Positions 9,154-17,607 of a DNA stretch of 64,000 nucleotides are shown here, piece by piece. The position numbers were made by a program, and so were the translations under genes. Within the stretch, counting starts at the first letter, position 1, and the number at the start of each line of letters is the position of its first letter. This stretch comes from DATARH01 sp035550515 (GTDB taxonomy: Bacteria; Pseudomonadota; Alphaproteobacteria; ATCC43930; CGMCC-115725): the NCBI GenBank assembly GCA_035550515.1, contig DASZOZ010000088.1, positions 1 to 64,000 on the forward strand, given 5' to 3'. Below the pieces are notes generated by a model. The model did not search any database and was not told the DNA's origin. It worked only from the letters and a program-made list of their open reading frames with translations.

Positions 9154-9615
9154 ATGCGGGCAGCGGACCGGTACGCGGCGCAGAACCGCCGCGCCCGCCA
9201 CGACTATATGATCGAGGACACGCTCGAAGCCGGGCTCGTCTTGCAGGGCAGCGAGGTCAAGGTGCTGCGCAGCGGGCAGGCGAGCATCGCCGAAGCCTAT
9301 GCCGACGCGCAGGGCGGCGAGCTGTTCCTGGTCAACGCCAACATCCCGGAATACCGCTCGGCGACGCATTTCAGCCATCAGCCGCGCCGGCCGCGCAAGC
9401 TGCTGCTGCATCGCAAGGAAATGAACAAGCTGCTGGGCGCGATCCGCCGCGAGGGCGTGACGATCGTGCCGCTGTCGATCTATTTCAACGACCGCGGCCG
9501 TGCCAAGGTCGAGCTCGGCCTGGCGCACGGCCGCAAGAAAGGGGACCGCCGGCAAGTCGAGAAAGAACGCGACTGGCAGCGCGACAAGGCGCGCATCATG
9601 CGGGCGCGGGGCTGA
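9154..9615 (+). CDS. smpB: SsrA-binding protein, trans-translation factor
   Basis: SmpB binds tmRNA and brings it to stalled ribosomes. The 153-residue protein has the family layout: N-terminal NRRARHDY, the barrel core with GLVLQGSEVKVLRSG and AYADAQGGELFLVNANI, and the basic C-terminal tail from GRKKGDRRQ onward that enters the mRNA channel. It follows dapA by 96 bases. Its last 20 bases overlap the end of the convergent uracil-DNA glycosylase gene. The tmRNA gene itself is not in this window. Confidence 0.97.
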   Translation: MRAADRYAAQNRRARHDYMIEDTLEAGLVLQGSEVKVLRSGQASIAEAYADAQGGELFLVNANIPEYRSATHFSHQPRRPRKLLLHRKEMNKLLGAIRREGVTIVPLSIYFNDRGRAKVELGLAHGRKKGDRRQVEKERDWQRDKARIMRARG

Positions 9616-10255
9616 GGCGCTCGACGACCGCCGCGAAGACCGCCTCGAACATCTGCGTGGTCAGCGTGCCGGTATTGGTGTTGAGCCGGGAGCAGTGATA
9701 GCTGTCGGCGAGGATCAGGCTGTCGGGCAGTCGATGCAGCGCGCCGTGCGCGAAAGGGTAGGGGGCGCGCCGCAATCCCTTGGCGGCAAGCACGGCATGG
9801 TGGGCGATCGCGCCGAGCGCCAGGATCGCGCGCAGCCGCGGCAGCGACGCCAGCTCGGCCGCAAGAAAGGGCCGGCACGCCGCGATCTCCGCCGTCTCCG
9901 GTCGATTTTGCGGCGGCACGCAGCGCACCGCGTTGGTGATCCGCGCGTGATCGAGCGCCAGCCCGTCTTCGCGATGCGCCGCATACGTCCCGCTGGCGAG
10001 GCCGAACTTGCTCAACGTCGCATAGAGCAGGTCGCCGGCGTAATCACCCGTGAACGGCCGTCCGGTGCGGTTGGCGCCGCGCAGCCCCGGCGCCAACCCG
10101 ACGATCAGCAGTGCGGCGTCCGGGTTGCCCCAGGACGGCACCGGCGCGTTGTGCCAGTCGGGATGCGCGGTGCGTTGTGCCGCGCGGAAAGCGGCGAGCC
10201 GCGGGCAGAGTGGACAATCGCGGTCGGGCGAGGCCGGCGGCGTGACGGCGCTCAT
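9596..10255 (-). CDS. Uracil-DNA glycosylase, family 4/5 type
   Basis: Predicted base-excision repair enzyme of 219 residues. The first active-site motif reads GLAPGLRGANRTGRPFTGD, closest to the family 5 (UdgB) pattern in which Ala stands where other families keep a catalytic Asp or Asn. An N-terminal CPLC pair and later cysteines in RCVPP and ACRPF could hold the 4Fe-4S cluster typical of families 4 and 5. The second motif, near SYHCSRLNTNTG, carries the expected histidine and Leu-Asn. The start codon overlaps the stop of the upstream NYN gene as ATGA, suggesting coupled translation. Exact subfamily needs an alignment. Confidence 0.85.
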   Translation of the reverse strand: MSAVTPPASPDRDCPLCPRLAAFRAAQRTAHPDWHNAPVPSWGNPDAALLIVGLAPGLRGANRTGRPFTGDYAGDLLYATLSKFGLASGTYAAHREDGLALDHARITNAVRCVPPQNRPETAEIAACRPFLAAELASLPRLRAILALGAIAHHAVLAAKGLRRAPYPFAHGALHRLPDSLILADSYHCSRLNTNTGTLTTQMFEAVFAAVVERLSPAPA

Positions 10256-10833
10256 TCCTGCTCGGCCGGTTCGGGCCGCACCCGCGCCATATCGTCGCGC
10301 GGAGCGTGGGCGCGGGCGATGCTGGGCGCGAGTTCCTGCAGCTCGACAAAGCTGTCCGCTTGCCGGCGCAAATCGTCCGATGCCATCGGCGGCGACGAGC
10401 GGATGGTGGAGACCACCGAGACTCGCACACCGCGCCGTTGCACCGCCTCGACCAGACGGCGGAAATCGCCGTCGCCGGAAAACAGGATCGCGTGATCGAT
10501 GTGCTGAGCCATTTCGAGCATGTCGATGGCCAGCTCGATGTCCATGTTGCCCTTGACCCGTCGCCGGCCCATCGTATCGGTGAATTCCTTGGTCGGCTTG
10601 GTGACCATCGTATAGCCGTTGTAGTCGAGCCAATCGACCAGCGGCCGGATGGGCGAATATTCCTGGTCCTCCATCAGGGCCGTATAATAAAACGCGCGGA
10701 TCAATCGGCCTTTTGATCTAAACAGATCGAGGAGGCGTTTATAATCGATGTCAAAGCCAAGGCCGCGTGCGGCAGAATAAAGATTCGCACCGTCGATGAA
10801 AATGGCGATGCGTTCTTGTGGATAGAAAATCAT
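10252..10833 (-). CDS. NYN domain protein (LabA/DUF88 family)
   Basis: A 193-residue PIN-like nuclease-fold protein. It has the family start with an acidic site in IAIFIDGANLY, further acidic positions in KGNMDIELAIDML, and LFSGDGDFRRLVE, together forming a likely metal site. NYN proteins are mostly predicted RNA nucleases. This ATG is preferred over one 33 bases upstream because GGAG lies 8 bases before it and the protein then begins directly before the domain. It is translationally coupled to the DNA glycosylase downstream and divergent from folK. Confidence 0.88.
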   Translation of the reverse strand: MIFYPQERIAIFIDGANLYSAARGLGFDIDYKRLLDLFRSKGRLIRAFYYTALMEDQEYSPIRPLVDWLDYNGYTMVTKPTKEFTDTMGRRRVKGNMDIELAIDMLEMAQHIDHAILFSGDGDFRRLVEAVQRRGVRVSVVSTIRSSPPMASDDLRRQADSFVELQELAPSIARAHAPRDDMARVRPEPAEQE

Positions 10834-10872
10834 CAGCCTACTCCGACAAAAATTTGATAAAGTCATCGAAGT

Positions 10873-10909
10873 GTCATCCTATGCCCAGGCGGCGTCAAGT
10901 CATCCTATG
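10873..10909. repeat. Paired direct repeat in the NYN-folK divergent region
   Basis: GTCATCCTATG occurs twice, 26 bases apart (10873-10883 and 10899-10909). A TTGACG hexamer on the minus strand lies between them and could be the -35 element of the NYN gene. The spacing of about two and a half helical turns could suit a regulator, but the site is unproven. Confidence 0.35.
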
Positions 10910-10923
10910 GTAAGTGGGGATTC

Positions 10924-11418
10924 GTGATCCTGATCGGCATCGGCAGCAACCTTGCTGCCCCGTGCGCTGCGACGCCGCTCGCAACGGCCCAGGCGGGGTT
11001 GTCCGCGCTGGCGGCGCCGCATCTGCACCCCTTTGCCTGTTCGTCCTGGTATGAATCGGCGCCGGTGCCGGCCTCCGACCAGCCTTGGTTCGTCAACGCG
11101 GTCGCGCTGGTCGCCAGCGAGCTCGAACCGGAGGTGCTGCTGGAGCGCATGCAGGCGGTCGAAGCCCGCTTCGGCCGGGTCCGCGGCGAACGCAACGCCG
11201 CGCGCACCCTCGATCTCGACCTGCTCGATTATGACGGGCTGGTGATCGATTCGGCGAAATTGATTCTGCCGCACCCGCGGATGGCCGAGCGGCGGTTCGT
11301 GCTCGAGCCGTTAGGCGAGGTCGCGCCGGAGTGGCGCCATCCCTTGCAGCACCTGACGGCGGCGGAATTGCTGGCGCGCCTGCCGGCGGGGCAGCCGGTG
11401 CGCCGCCTCGGCTTGTGA
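10924..11418 (+). CDS. folK: 2-amino-4-hydroxy-6-hydroxymethyldihydropteridine pyrophosphokinase
   Basis: Folate biosynthesis enzyme that transfers pyrophosphate from ATP to 6-hydroxymethyl-dihydropterin. The 164-residue protein shows LIGIGSNL at the N-terminus, DQPWFVNAV, the signature RTLDLDLLDYDG with its metal-binding aspartates, and LPHPRMAERRFVLEPL. It starts with GTG; a later start would remove the GSNL strand. Neighbouring housekeeping genes are in the order seen around folK in other alphaproteobacteria, although rpoZ, which I would expect nearby, is absent. Confidence 0.95.
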   Translation: MILIGIGSNLAAPCAATPLATAQAGLSALAAPHLHPFACSSWYESAPVPASDQPWFVNAVALVASELEPEVLLERMQAVEARFGRVRGERNAARTLDLDLLDYDGLVIDSAKLILPHPRMAERRFVLEPLGEVAPEWRHPLQHLTAAELLARLPAGQPVRRLGL

Positions 11419-11461
11419 TCCGGAGCAACCCAAGGTGCTGCGCGCCATGCGCCGTGGGCAA

Positions 11462-11490
11462 TTGTGATTGACCCGCGAGGCCGATATAAC
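11462..11490 (+). promoter_or_regulatory. Candidate pcm-tolC promoter
   Basis: TTGTGA and TATAAC are spaced by 17 bases and end 53 bases before the pcm start. This is a good sigma-70-type match by alphaproteobacterial standards. Confidence 0.5.
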
Positions 11491-11543
11491 CGCGTTGCCG
11501 GCCGCTTCGGCGCTGGCGGTGCGATCCTCTTCGCGGTGGTGTG

Positions 11544-12200
11544 ATGTCCGGCTACGACGCAGCCCGCGTCAACATGATCGAGCGCCAGCTCCAGCCCAAC
11601 AAGGTGACCGACGAGAGGCTGATCAACGCCTTCGGCGCGATCCGCCGCGAGTTGTTCGTGCCGGAGCGGCTGCGGCCGATCGCCTATACCGATGACGACC
11701 TGCCGCTCGGCAACGGCCGCTTCCTGATGGCGCCCATGGTCGCGGCCCGCCTGCTGCAGGCGGCGCAAGTGAAGCGCACCGACAACGCGCTCGTGGTCGG
11801 CGCCGGGGTGGGTTACGAAGCCGCGCTCCTCGCGCTGCTGTGCCGCAGCGTGGTGGCGCTGGAAGAGGATGCGGAATTGGCCCGCCAAGGACGGGCGGCG
11901 CTGGTCGAGCACCGCATCGCGACCGTCAATTTCGTCGAAAGCGCCCAGGCGCCGGCGGGCCGCACCCGATCCGCCTATGACGTCATCGTGTTCGGCGGCG
12001 CGGTCGCCGACATCCCTGCCGAGATATCCGGCCAGCTTGCCGAAGGCGGCCGGATGGTGGCGGTTGTCAAAAGCGGCAGCGGACCGGGACGCGCGACCGT
12101 GACGACGCGCACTGGCGGAGTCCTTGCTGCGCGCGTTATGTTCGATGCCGCGACGCCTCTTCTACCGGCGTACGCTCGCAAGCCTGCGTTCGTGTTCTGA
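11544..12200 (+). CDS. Protein-L-isoaspartate O-methyltransferase family protein
   Basis: SAM-dependent methyltransferase of 218 residues, related to the Pcm enzymes that repair isoaspartyl residues. The N-terminus (ARVNMIERQLQPNKV, then FVPERLRPIAYTDDDLPL) is the Pcm substrate-recognition part. VVGAGVGYEAALLA is the SAM loop, and VALEEDAEL carries the acidic residue contacting the ribose. The gene lies 7 bases upstream of tolC, an arrangement I know from alphaproteobacteria. The Pcm repair residues are not all obvious, so a diverged substrate is possible. Confidence 0.85.
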   Translation: MSGYDAARVNMIERQLQPNKVTDERLINAFGAIRRELFVPERLRPIAYTDDDLPLGNGRFLMAPMVAARLLQAAQVKRTDNALVVGAGVGYEAALLALLCRSVVALEEDAELARQGRAALVEHRIATVNFVESAQAPAGRTRSAYDVIVFGGAVADIPAEISGQLAEGGRMVAVVKSGSGPGRATVTTRTGGVLAARVMFDAATPLLPAYARKPAFVF

Positions 12201-12207
12201 GGATTTG

Positions 12208-13647
12208 ATGTCCGAGCCGATCCCGCTGGTGAGACCGATCTCGGCAAAGCCGGCGCGCCCGAAGCGGATGCGCCCGCCGGCGGTGCGTCTTGCCATGGGG
12301 CTGGCCGCGGTGTCGCTGGCGGCGGGAGCGGTGCCGGCGTCGGCGCAAACGCTGACCGAGGCGTTGGCCAGCGCCTATACCTCGAACCCGCAGCTTCTCG
12401 CGCAGCGCGCCCTCCTGCGGCAAACCGACGAAGGGGTGCCGCAAGCGCTGTCGAATTGGCGTCCGACCGTCACCTTTACCGGCCAGGGCGGCATCGACCG
12501 GGGAAACCTCAACAGCGGCACCGGTGACGTCTACTCGACCTTTCTGACGAAACAGCTCGATCTGCGGTTGACCCAGCCGCTGTATCGCGGCGGCCGTACC
12601 GAGGCGCAGACCCGCCAGGCGATCAATCTGGTGCAGTCGGCGCGCGCCCAGACCTTCGCGGTCGAAACCACCGTGTTTCAGGCGGTGATGCAGGCGTTCT
12701 TCGACACCTACCGAGACCAGACCCTGGTCGAGGTCAACAAGAACAACGAAAACGTCCTCAAGAAGCAGCTCGACGCGACGCGCGACCGCTTCCGGGTCGG
12801 CGAAGTGACCCGCACCGATGTCGCCCAGGCCGAATCGTCGCTGGCGCAAGCCACCGCCAACCGCATCGCCTCGGAGGGCCAGCTCGAGGTCAGCCGCGCC
12901 GCCTATACCCATGCCGTGGGCCATCCGCCGGGGCGGTTGATCCTGGCGAAGGAGCGTCCGGTGCTGCCGGCGACGCGCGACGAGGTGCTGGCGCTCGCCG
13001 CCACCAACAACCCCAATGTCATCTCCGCGAGCTTCGCCGAAGCGGCGGCGCGCGATAATGTCGACGTGGTGCGCGGCCAGCTTTTGCCGCAGCTCTCGAT
13101 CATCGGCGACCTCAACCGCAGCTACGCGCCGTCGATCACGCTGAAGAGCTCGCGCGAGGACACCGCGTCGGCGGTGCTGCAGATGACGATGCCGCTCTAC
13201 GAGGGGGGCGCGATCTATTCGCAGACGCGCGCGGCCGAGCAGACCGTCGGACAGCGACGCAGCCAGGTGGACGATGCCCGGCGCCAGGCGGTGCAAAGCG
13301 CGACCCAGGCGTGGGAGACGCTGATGTCGGCGCGCGCCGCGGTCGCCTCTTTCGGCGCGGCCGTCAAGGCGGCGCAGATCGCCCTCGAAGGCACCCAGCA
13401 AGAGGCGCTGGTCGGCTCTCGCACCGTGCTCGATGTGCTGATCTCGGAGCAGCAGCTGTTCACCACCCAGTCGCAGCTGACCCAGGCGCAGCACGACGCC
13501 GCGGTCGCCGAGTTCAACGTCGCCGCGGCGATCGGCCGCCTGATCGCGCCGCAGCTCAAGCTGCCGGTGCAGCTCTACGACATGGACAAGCACTACTTCA
13601 ATGTGAAGGACAAGCTGTTCGGCTTTGGCGGCGGCCTTAAAGAATAG
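12208..13647 (+). CDS. tolC: TolC-family outer membrane efflux channel
   Basis: Outer-membrane exit duct for type I secretion or RND efflux systems. The 479-residue protein has a Sec signal peptide whose hydrophobic core (MGLAAVSLAAGAVPASA) begins near residue 30, then mature QTLTEALASAYTSNPQLLAQRA. The two structural repeats of the family can be seen, each with coiled-coil helices and short strand segments such as LRLTQPLYRGGRTEA and MTMPLYEGGAIYSQT. This start has GAGGA upstream. No partner pump is adjacent, so it probably serves several systems. Confidence 0.93.
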   Translation: MSEPIPLVRPISAKPARPKRMRPPAVRLAMGLAAVSLAAGAVPASAQTLTEALASAYTSNPQLLAQRALLRQTDEGVPQALSNWRPTVTFTGQGGIDRGNLNSGTGDVYSTFLTKQLDLRLTQPLYRGGRTEAQTRQAINLVQSARAQTFAVETTVFQAVMQAFFDTYRDQTLVEVNKNNENVLKKQLDATRDRFRVGEVTRTDVAQAESSLAQATANRIASEGQLEVSRAAYTHAVGHPPGRLILAKERPVLPATRDEVLALAATNNPNVISASFAEAAARDNVDVVRGQLLPQLSIIGDLNRSYAPSITLKSSREDTASAVLQMTMPLYEGGAIYSQTRAAEQTVGQRRSQVDDARRQAVQSATQAWETLMSARAAVASFGAAVKAAQIALEGTQQEALVGSRTVLDVLISEQQLFTTQSQLTQAQHDAAVAEFNVAAAIGRLIAPQLKLPVQLYDMDKHYFNVKDKLFGFGGGLKE

Positions 13648-13720
13648 GCGCTGTTGCGTCGGCCCATCCGATTCCACATGTTAAGGGACGTCTCCCGCAA
13701 TGCGGGCGCAGGTGATTTGG

Positions 13721-14233
13721 ATGGCCGACAGCAAGCTTTCTCCCGAACCGTCGATGGACGAGATCCTCGCGTCGATCCGGCGCATCCTTGCCGAGGATGA
13801 TCCGGCCGTCCCGCGCCCGGCGCCGCGCGCGCCGGCGCCCGGCGACGTGCTTGACCTGACCGACGCGGTCAATGAGGACGGCAGCATTCGCCGTGTCGCG
13901 CCGGTCGCGCTGGTGGCTCCCGAGGAGCCGCGACGGCTTCCCGACGGCCGGATCGAGCCGGTGCCGCCGCGCCCGCGTGACGATGCCGCAGCGGCGGCCG
14001 AACCGCGGCTCGTGTCGCCGGCCGCCTCGGAATCGGTGGCGCAATCGTTTGCCCGGCTCGCCAGCGTGTCGCGCCATGACGAGGGCGATCGGTCGCTCGA
14101 CGATCTCGTGCGCGATACGCTGCGGCCGATGTTGCAGGCCTGGCTCGATGCGCATCTGCCCGAGCTGGTGGAGCGGCTGGTGCGGGCGGAGATCGCCCGC
14201 GTCGTCGGCGCGGCCAAGCCCTCGGCGCCGTAG
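13721..14233 (+). CDS. popZ: PopZ-like polar organising protein (DUF2497)
   Basis: A 170-residue acidic, proline-rich protein. It has the family's two conserved ends: an N-terminal helix PSMDEILASIRRILAED and a C-terminal helical part, LDDLVRDTLRPMLQAWLD then LPELVERLVRAEIARV. In Caulobacter, PopZ forms a polar matrix that anchors the chromosome origin. Here the disordered middle is short. The position immediately before valS is the conserved alphaproteobacterial context and is one of the best taxonomic hints in the window. The ATG at MADSKLS is preferred over one 21 bases upstream because the helix then starts as in relatives. Confidence 0.9.
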   Translation: MADSKLSPEPSMDEILASIRRILAEDDPAVPRPAPRAPAPGDVLDLTDAVNEDGSIRRVAPVALVAPEEPRRLPDGRIEPVPPRPRDDAAAAAEPRLVSPAASESVAQSFARLASVSRHDEGDRSLDDLVRDTLRPMLQAWLDAHLPELVERLVRAEIARVVGAAKPSAP

Positions 14234-14241
14234 GCATCGCA

Positions 14242-16893
14242 ATGCCCCTCGACAAGACCTACCGGCCGGACGAGGTCGAGCCGCGGCAATACGCGGCGTG
14301 GGAACGCTCGGGCGGCTTTGCCGCCGATCCCGACAGCGCCAGGCGGCCCTACACGATCATGATGCCGCCGCCGAACGTCACCGGCAGCCTGCATATGGGC
14401 CATGCGCTGACCTTTACCTTGCAGGACATCCTGATCCGTTTCGAGCGCATGCGCGGCCGCGACGCGCTGTGGCAGCCCGGCACCGACCATGCCGGCATCG
14501 CCACCGAGATCGTCGTCACCAACCAGCTTGCCGAACAGCAGATCGACAAGCACCAGCTCGGCCGCGAGACATTCATCGAGCGCGTCTGGCAGTGGAAGGC
14601 GGAATCCGGCGGCACCATCGTCAACCAGCTGCGGCGGCTCGGCTGCTCGCCGGACTGGCCGCGCGAGCGCTTCACGATGGATCCCGGCCTCGCCGCGGCG
14701 GTGCGCAAGGTCTTTGTCCAGCTTTACCGCGAAGGCCTGATCTACCGCGACAAGCGGCTGGTCAACTGGGACCCGGAGATGCACACGACGATCTCCGATC
14801 TCGAAGTCGACAGCCGCGAGACCAAGGGCCAGTTGTGGCACATCCGCTACCCGATCGAGGGTGAGGGCGGGCGGTATGTCGTGGTGGCGACGACCCGGCC
14901 GGAGACGATGCTCGGCGATACCGGCGTCGCGGTCCATCCCGAGGATGCCCGCTTTGCCGATGTCGTCGGCAAGATGGTGCGGCTGCCGCTGGTCGGCCGC
15001 CTGATCCCGATCGTCGCCGACGACTATGCCGACCCGGAAATGGGGTCGGGCGCCGTCAAGATCACTCCGGCGCACGACTTCAACGACTTCGAGGTCGGCC
15101 GCCGGCACAATCTCGACATGATCAACATCTTCGACGCCGATGCCCGGCTCAACGACAACGTGCCGGAAGCCTATCGGGGCCTGGCGCGCTTCGACGCGCG
15201 CAAGCGGGTGCTGGCCGATCTCGAAGCCGCGGGGCTGATCGAGAAGGTCGAGGACCATACGCTGATGGTGCCGCACCACGACCGTTCGGGTGTGGTCGTC
15301 GAGCCCTGGCTGACCGACCAGTGGTACGCCAACGCCTCGGTGCTCGCCAAGCCGGCGATCGAGGCGGTCGAGACTGGACAGACGGTGTTCGTGCCGCGCC
15401 AGTGGGAGAACACGTTCTTCGAGTGGATGCGCAACATCCAGCCCTGGTGCATCTCGCGCCAGCTGTGGTGGGGCCACCGGATCCCCGCCTGGTATGCGCC
15501 CGACGGCACGGTCTTCGTCGCCGAGAGCGAGGAAGAGGCGCGCGCTGCGGCGGAGGCCAGATTCGGCCGCGGCGTGGCGCTGCGGCGCGATGCCGATGTG
15601 CTCGACACCTGGTTCTCGTCGGCGCTGTGGCCTTTTTCGACGCTCGGCTGGCCCGAGAAGACGCCGGAAGAGGCGCGCTACTACCCCGGCGACGTGCTGG
15701 TGACCGGGTTCGACATCATCTTCTTCTGGGTCGCCCGGATGATGATGATGGGGCTGCACTTCAAGGGCGAGGTGCCGTTCCGCACGGTCTACATCCATGC
15801 GCTGGTGCGCGACGAGCGCGGCCAGAAGATGTCGAAGTCGCGCGGGAACATCATCGACCCGCTCGACCTGATCGACCGCTGCGGTTGCGACGCGCTGCGG
15901 TTCACCTTGGCGGCGCTGGCCGCGCCCGGCCGCGACATCAAGCTCGCCGAGAGCCGGGTCGAGGGCTACCGCAACTTCGTCACCAAGCTGTGGAACGCGG
16001 CGCGCTACGCCGAGATGAACGGCGCCGCGTTCGCTCCCGCCTTCGACCCGCGCGCCGCGCAGCAGACGGTCAACCGCTGGATTGCCGGCGCGACGCGCGA
16101 CTGCGCGCTGGCGGTGACCCAGGCGCTCGAAGCCTATCGCTTCGACGAGGCGGCGAACCGGCTCTACGCGTTTGTCTGGGGCACGTTCTGCGACTGGTAT
16201 CTCGAATTCTCGAAACCGATCCTGCAGGGCGGCGATGCGGCGGCGCAGGGCGAAACGCGGGCCACGCTCGGCTGGGTGCTGGCGCGGATCGTCCACCTGC
16301 TGCACCCGATCATGCCGTATGTGACCGAGGAGGTCTGGGCGCAACTCGCCGGACCGGGCGCCGGGCTGTTGTTGACCGGCGCCTGGCCCGATCTTCCCGC
16401 CGACCTGCACGACCCGGACAGCGCCGCGGAGATGGATTGGGTGGTGGCGGCGATCTCGGCGATCCGCGGGGTACGCAGCGAGATCAACGTGCCGCCGGCG
16501 TTGCGCGTTCCCCTCTTGATCAAGGACGCCGACGCGGCCGTCGCGGCGCGGCTCGGCCGCCATCGCGAGCACATCTCGCGTCTCGCGCGGGTCGAGAGCA
16601 TCGAGTTCGGCGATGCCGTGCCGGCGGGCAGCGTCTCGGTCGTCGTCGAAGGCACGAGCCTGATCCTCCGGCTCGGCGACGTGGTCGACCTCGGCCGCGA
16701 AAAGGCGCGGCTCGGCAAGGAGATCAGCCGGCTCGACGGCGACCTCGCCAAATTCGCCGCGAAGCTCGGCAATCCCGGCTTTCTCGCCAAGGCCAAGCCG
16801 GAGGTTGTCGAGGAGCAGCGCGAACGCGAGGCCGACATCCGCCGCGACCGCGACCGGCTGAAGGCCGCTTATGAGCGGCTGGAGGCGGTGTAG
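14242..16893 (+). CDS. valS: Valyl-tRNA synthetase
   Basis: Class Ia aminoacyl-tRNA synthetase of 883 residues that charges tRNA-Val. It shows the HIGH motif as HMGHA after MMPPPNVTGSL, the editing domain, the KMSKS loop (GQKMSKSRGN near residue 530), the anticodon-binding domain and the C-terminal coiled-coil arm (LGKEISRLDGDLAKFAAKL). It starts 8 bases after popZ, so the two are probably cotranscribed. It ends 3 bases from the convergent brnA stop, leaving no space for a terminator. Confidence 0.98.
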   Translation: MPLDKTYRPDEVEPRQYAAWERSGGFAADPDSARRPYTIMMPPPNVTGSLHMGHALTFTLQDILIRFERMRGRDALWQPGTDHAGIATEIVVTNQLAEQQIDKHQLGRETFIERVWQWKAESGGTIVNQLRRLGCSPDWPRERFTMDPGLAAAVRKVFVQLYREGLIYRDKRLVNWDPEMHTTISDLEVDSRETKGQLWHIRYPIEGEGGRYVVVATTRPETMLGDTGVAVHPEDARFADVVGKMVRLPLVGRLIPIVADDYADPEMGSGAVKITPAHDFNDFEVGRRHNLDMINIFDADARLNDNVPEAYRGLARFDARKRVLADLEAAGLIEKVEDHTLMVPHHDRSGVVVEPWLTDQWYANASVLAKPAIEAVETGQTVFVPRQWENTFFEWMRNIQPWCISRQLWWGHRIPAWYAPDGTVFVAESEEEARAAAEARFGRGVALRRDADVLDTWFSSALWPFSTLGWPEKTPEEARYYPGDVLVTGFDIIFFWVARMMMMGLHFKGEVPFRTVYIHALVRDERGQKMSKSRGNIIDPLDLIDRCGCDALRFTLAALAAPGRDIKLAESRVEGYRNFVTKLWNAARYAEMNGAAFAPAFDPRAAQQTVNRWIAGATRDCALAVTQALEAYRFDEAANRLYAFVWGTFCDWYLEFSKPILQGGDAAAQGETRATLGWVLARIVHLLHPIMPYVTEEVWAQLAGPGAGLLLTGAWPDLPADLHDPDSAAEMDWVVAAISAIRGVRSEINVPPALRVPLLIKDADAAVAARLGRHREHISRLARVESIEFGDAVPAGSVSVVVEGTSLILRLGDVVDLGREKARLGKEISRLDGDLAKFAAKLGNPGFLAKAKPEVVEEQREREADIRRDRDRLKAAYERLEAV

Positions 16894-16896
16894 CCG

Positions 16897-17190
16897 TCAG
16901 CCGGCCTTCTTCTCGTGCTCCATCGCGGCGCGGAGGATCGCATTGATGCGCGTCTGGTAGCGCGGGTATTTGCGGAAGTGTTCGAGCACGTCGACGTCCA
17001 GCCGGATGCTGATTTGTTCCTTTGGCTTGGGCATGACGACCGTCGCACCGGCGAACCATTCTTCGTCAACAATCGGCGCCGCGTCGGGGTCATTCCGGAC
17101 CGCCGCCTCGATTTCTTCGTCGGTCAGCGCATCCACCCGTGCCCAGTCAGTTCGGGGGTGGTCGACCGCGGTGCGCAACTTCTTCCTCAT
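16897..17190 (-). CDS. brnA: BrnA-family antitoxin
   Basis: Antitoxin of a type II toxin-antitoxin pair, 97 residues. The N-terminal half is acidic and probably wraps the toxin. The C-terminal half is a ribbon-helix-helix-like DNA-binding segment (QISIRLDVDVLEHFRK, YQTRINAILRAAM). AGGAGG lies 5 bases before this ATG, which decides against a longer frame. The start lies within the end of the upstream brnT gene. In known systems BrnA neutralises BrnT and represses the shared promoter. Confidence 0.85.
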   Translation of the reverse strand: MRKKLRTAVDHPRTDWARVDALTDEEIEAAVRNDPDAAPIVDEEWFAGATVVMPKPKEQISIRLDVDVLEHFRKYPRYQTRINAILRAAMEHEKKAG

Positions 17191-17450
17191 AGAGCCTCCT
17201 TTCCCGCCGTGCCGCGATCCTTGCCGAAATGATCCGGCGAGCAGCTCCGCGCGGTGTATAGACAACGGCGAGTATCCGACTTTCGGCGATGCCAAAGGCG
17301 ACAAAGCGCGCCTCTCCGTAACTGCAGCGATCAGGCCGTTCGGATACGAAACCGTCCCAAATCAACGACGCTGTCGTGAAGTCGATTCCATGCTTGAAGA
17401 CATTGACGATTTCTTTTCTCGGGTCCCATTCGAAATCGGCAATCGGACAT
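17147..17450 (-). CDS. brnT: BrnT-family toxin, start region apparently frameshifted
   Basis: The frame encodes the BrnT core: ADFEWDPRKEIVNVFKHGI, then RFVAFGIAESRILAVVYT and RIISARIAARRERRLYEE. BrnT is an RNase-like translation inhibitor. No in-frame ATG or GTG lies just upstream of the core. The only ATG with a ribosome site (AGAGGAA, 17452-17458) is at 17450 and is one base out of frame; dropping one G at 17444 would give MSIADFEWD, a natural BrnT start. The only upstream in-frame option is a TTG at 17548 without a ribosome site. The toxin may therefore be dead, weakly expressed, or mis-sequenced here. The 3' end overlaps brnA by 44 bases. Confidence 0.7.
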
Positions 17451-17550
17451 TTCCTCTGAGCAATGAATTGCGGGGCATGTCGCTCTCCCTGCCCCTGATT
17501 GCCCGAGGCGCAGCGCGTATGGACGCTATGTATATGCAAATCCGACAAAC

Positions 17551-17564
17551 GATTTTTAAAAATC
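17551..17564. promoter_or_regulatory. Palindrome upstream of brnT, candidate BrnA operator
   Basis: GATTTTTAAAAATC is a perfect 14-base palindrome in an AT-rich patch. On the minus strand TTAAAA and CATATA follow with 17-base spacing and could be the promoter. BrnA-type autorepression would fit this position. Confidence 0.4.
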
Positions 17565-17607
17565 CGAACCGTGGCTCAAAAACTAATGCAGCTGATATCC
17601 TGACGAA

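Noticed and set aside
13681..16572. A 963-codon minus-strand frame over popZ and valS
   Set aside because: Both plus-strand genes have full sets of family motifs; the antisense product has none.
17191..17304. Longer brnA start 38 codons upstream
   Set aside because: The ATG at 17190 has AGGAGG at ideal spacing, and the extension lies inside brnT.
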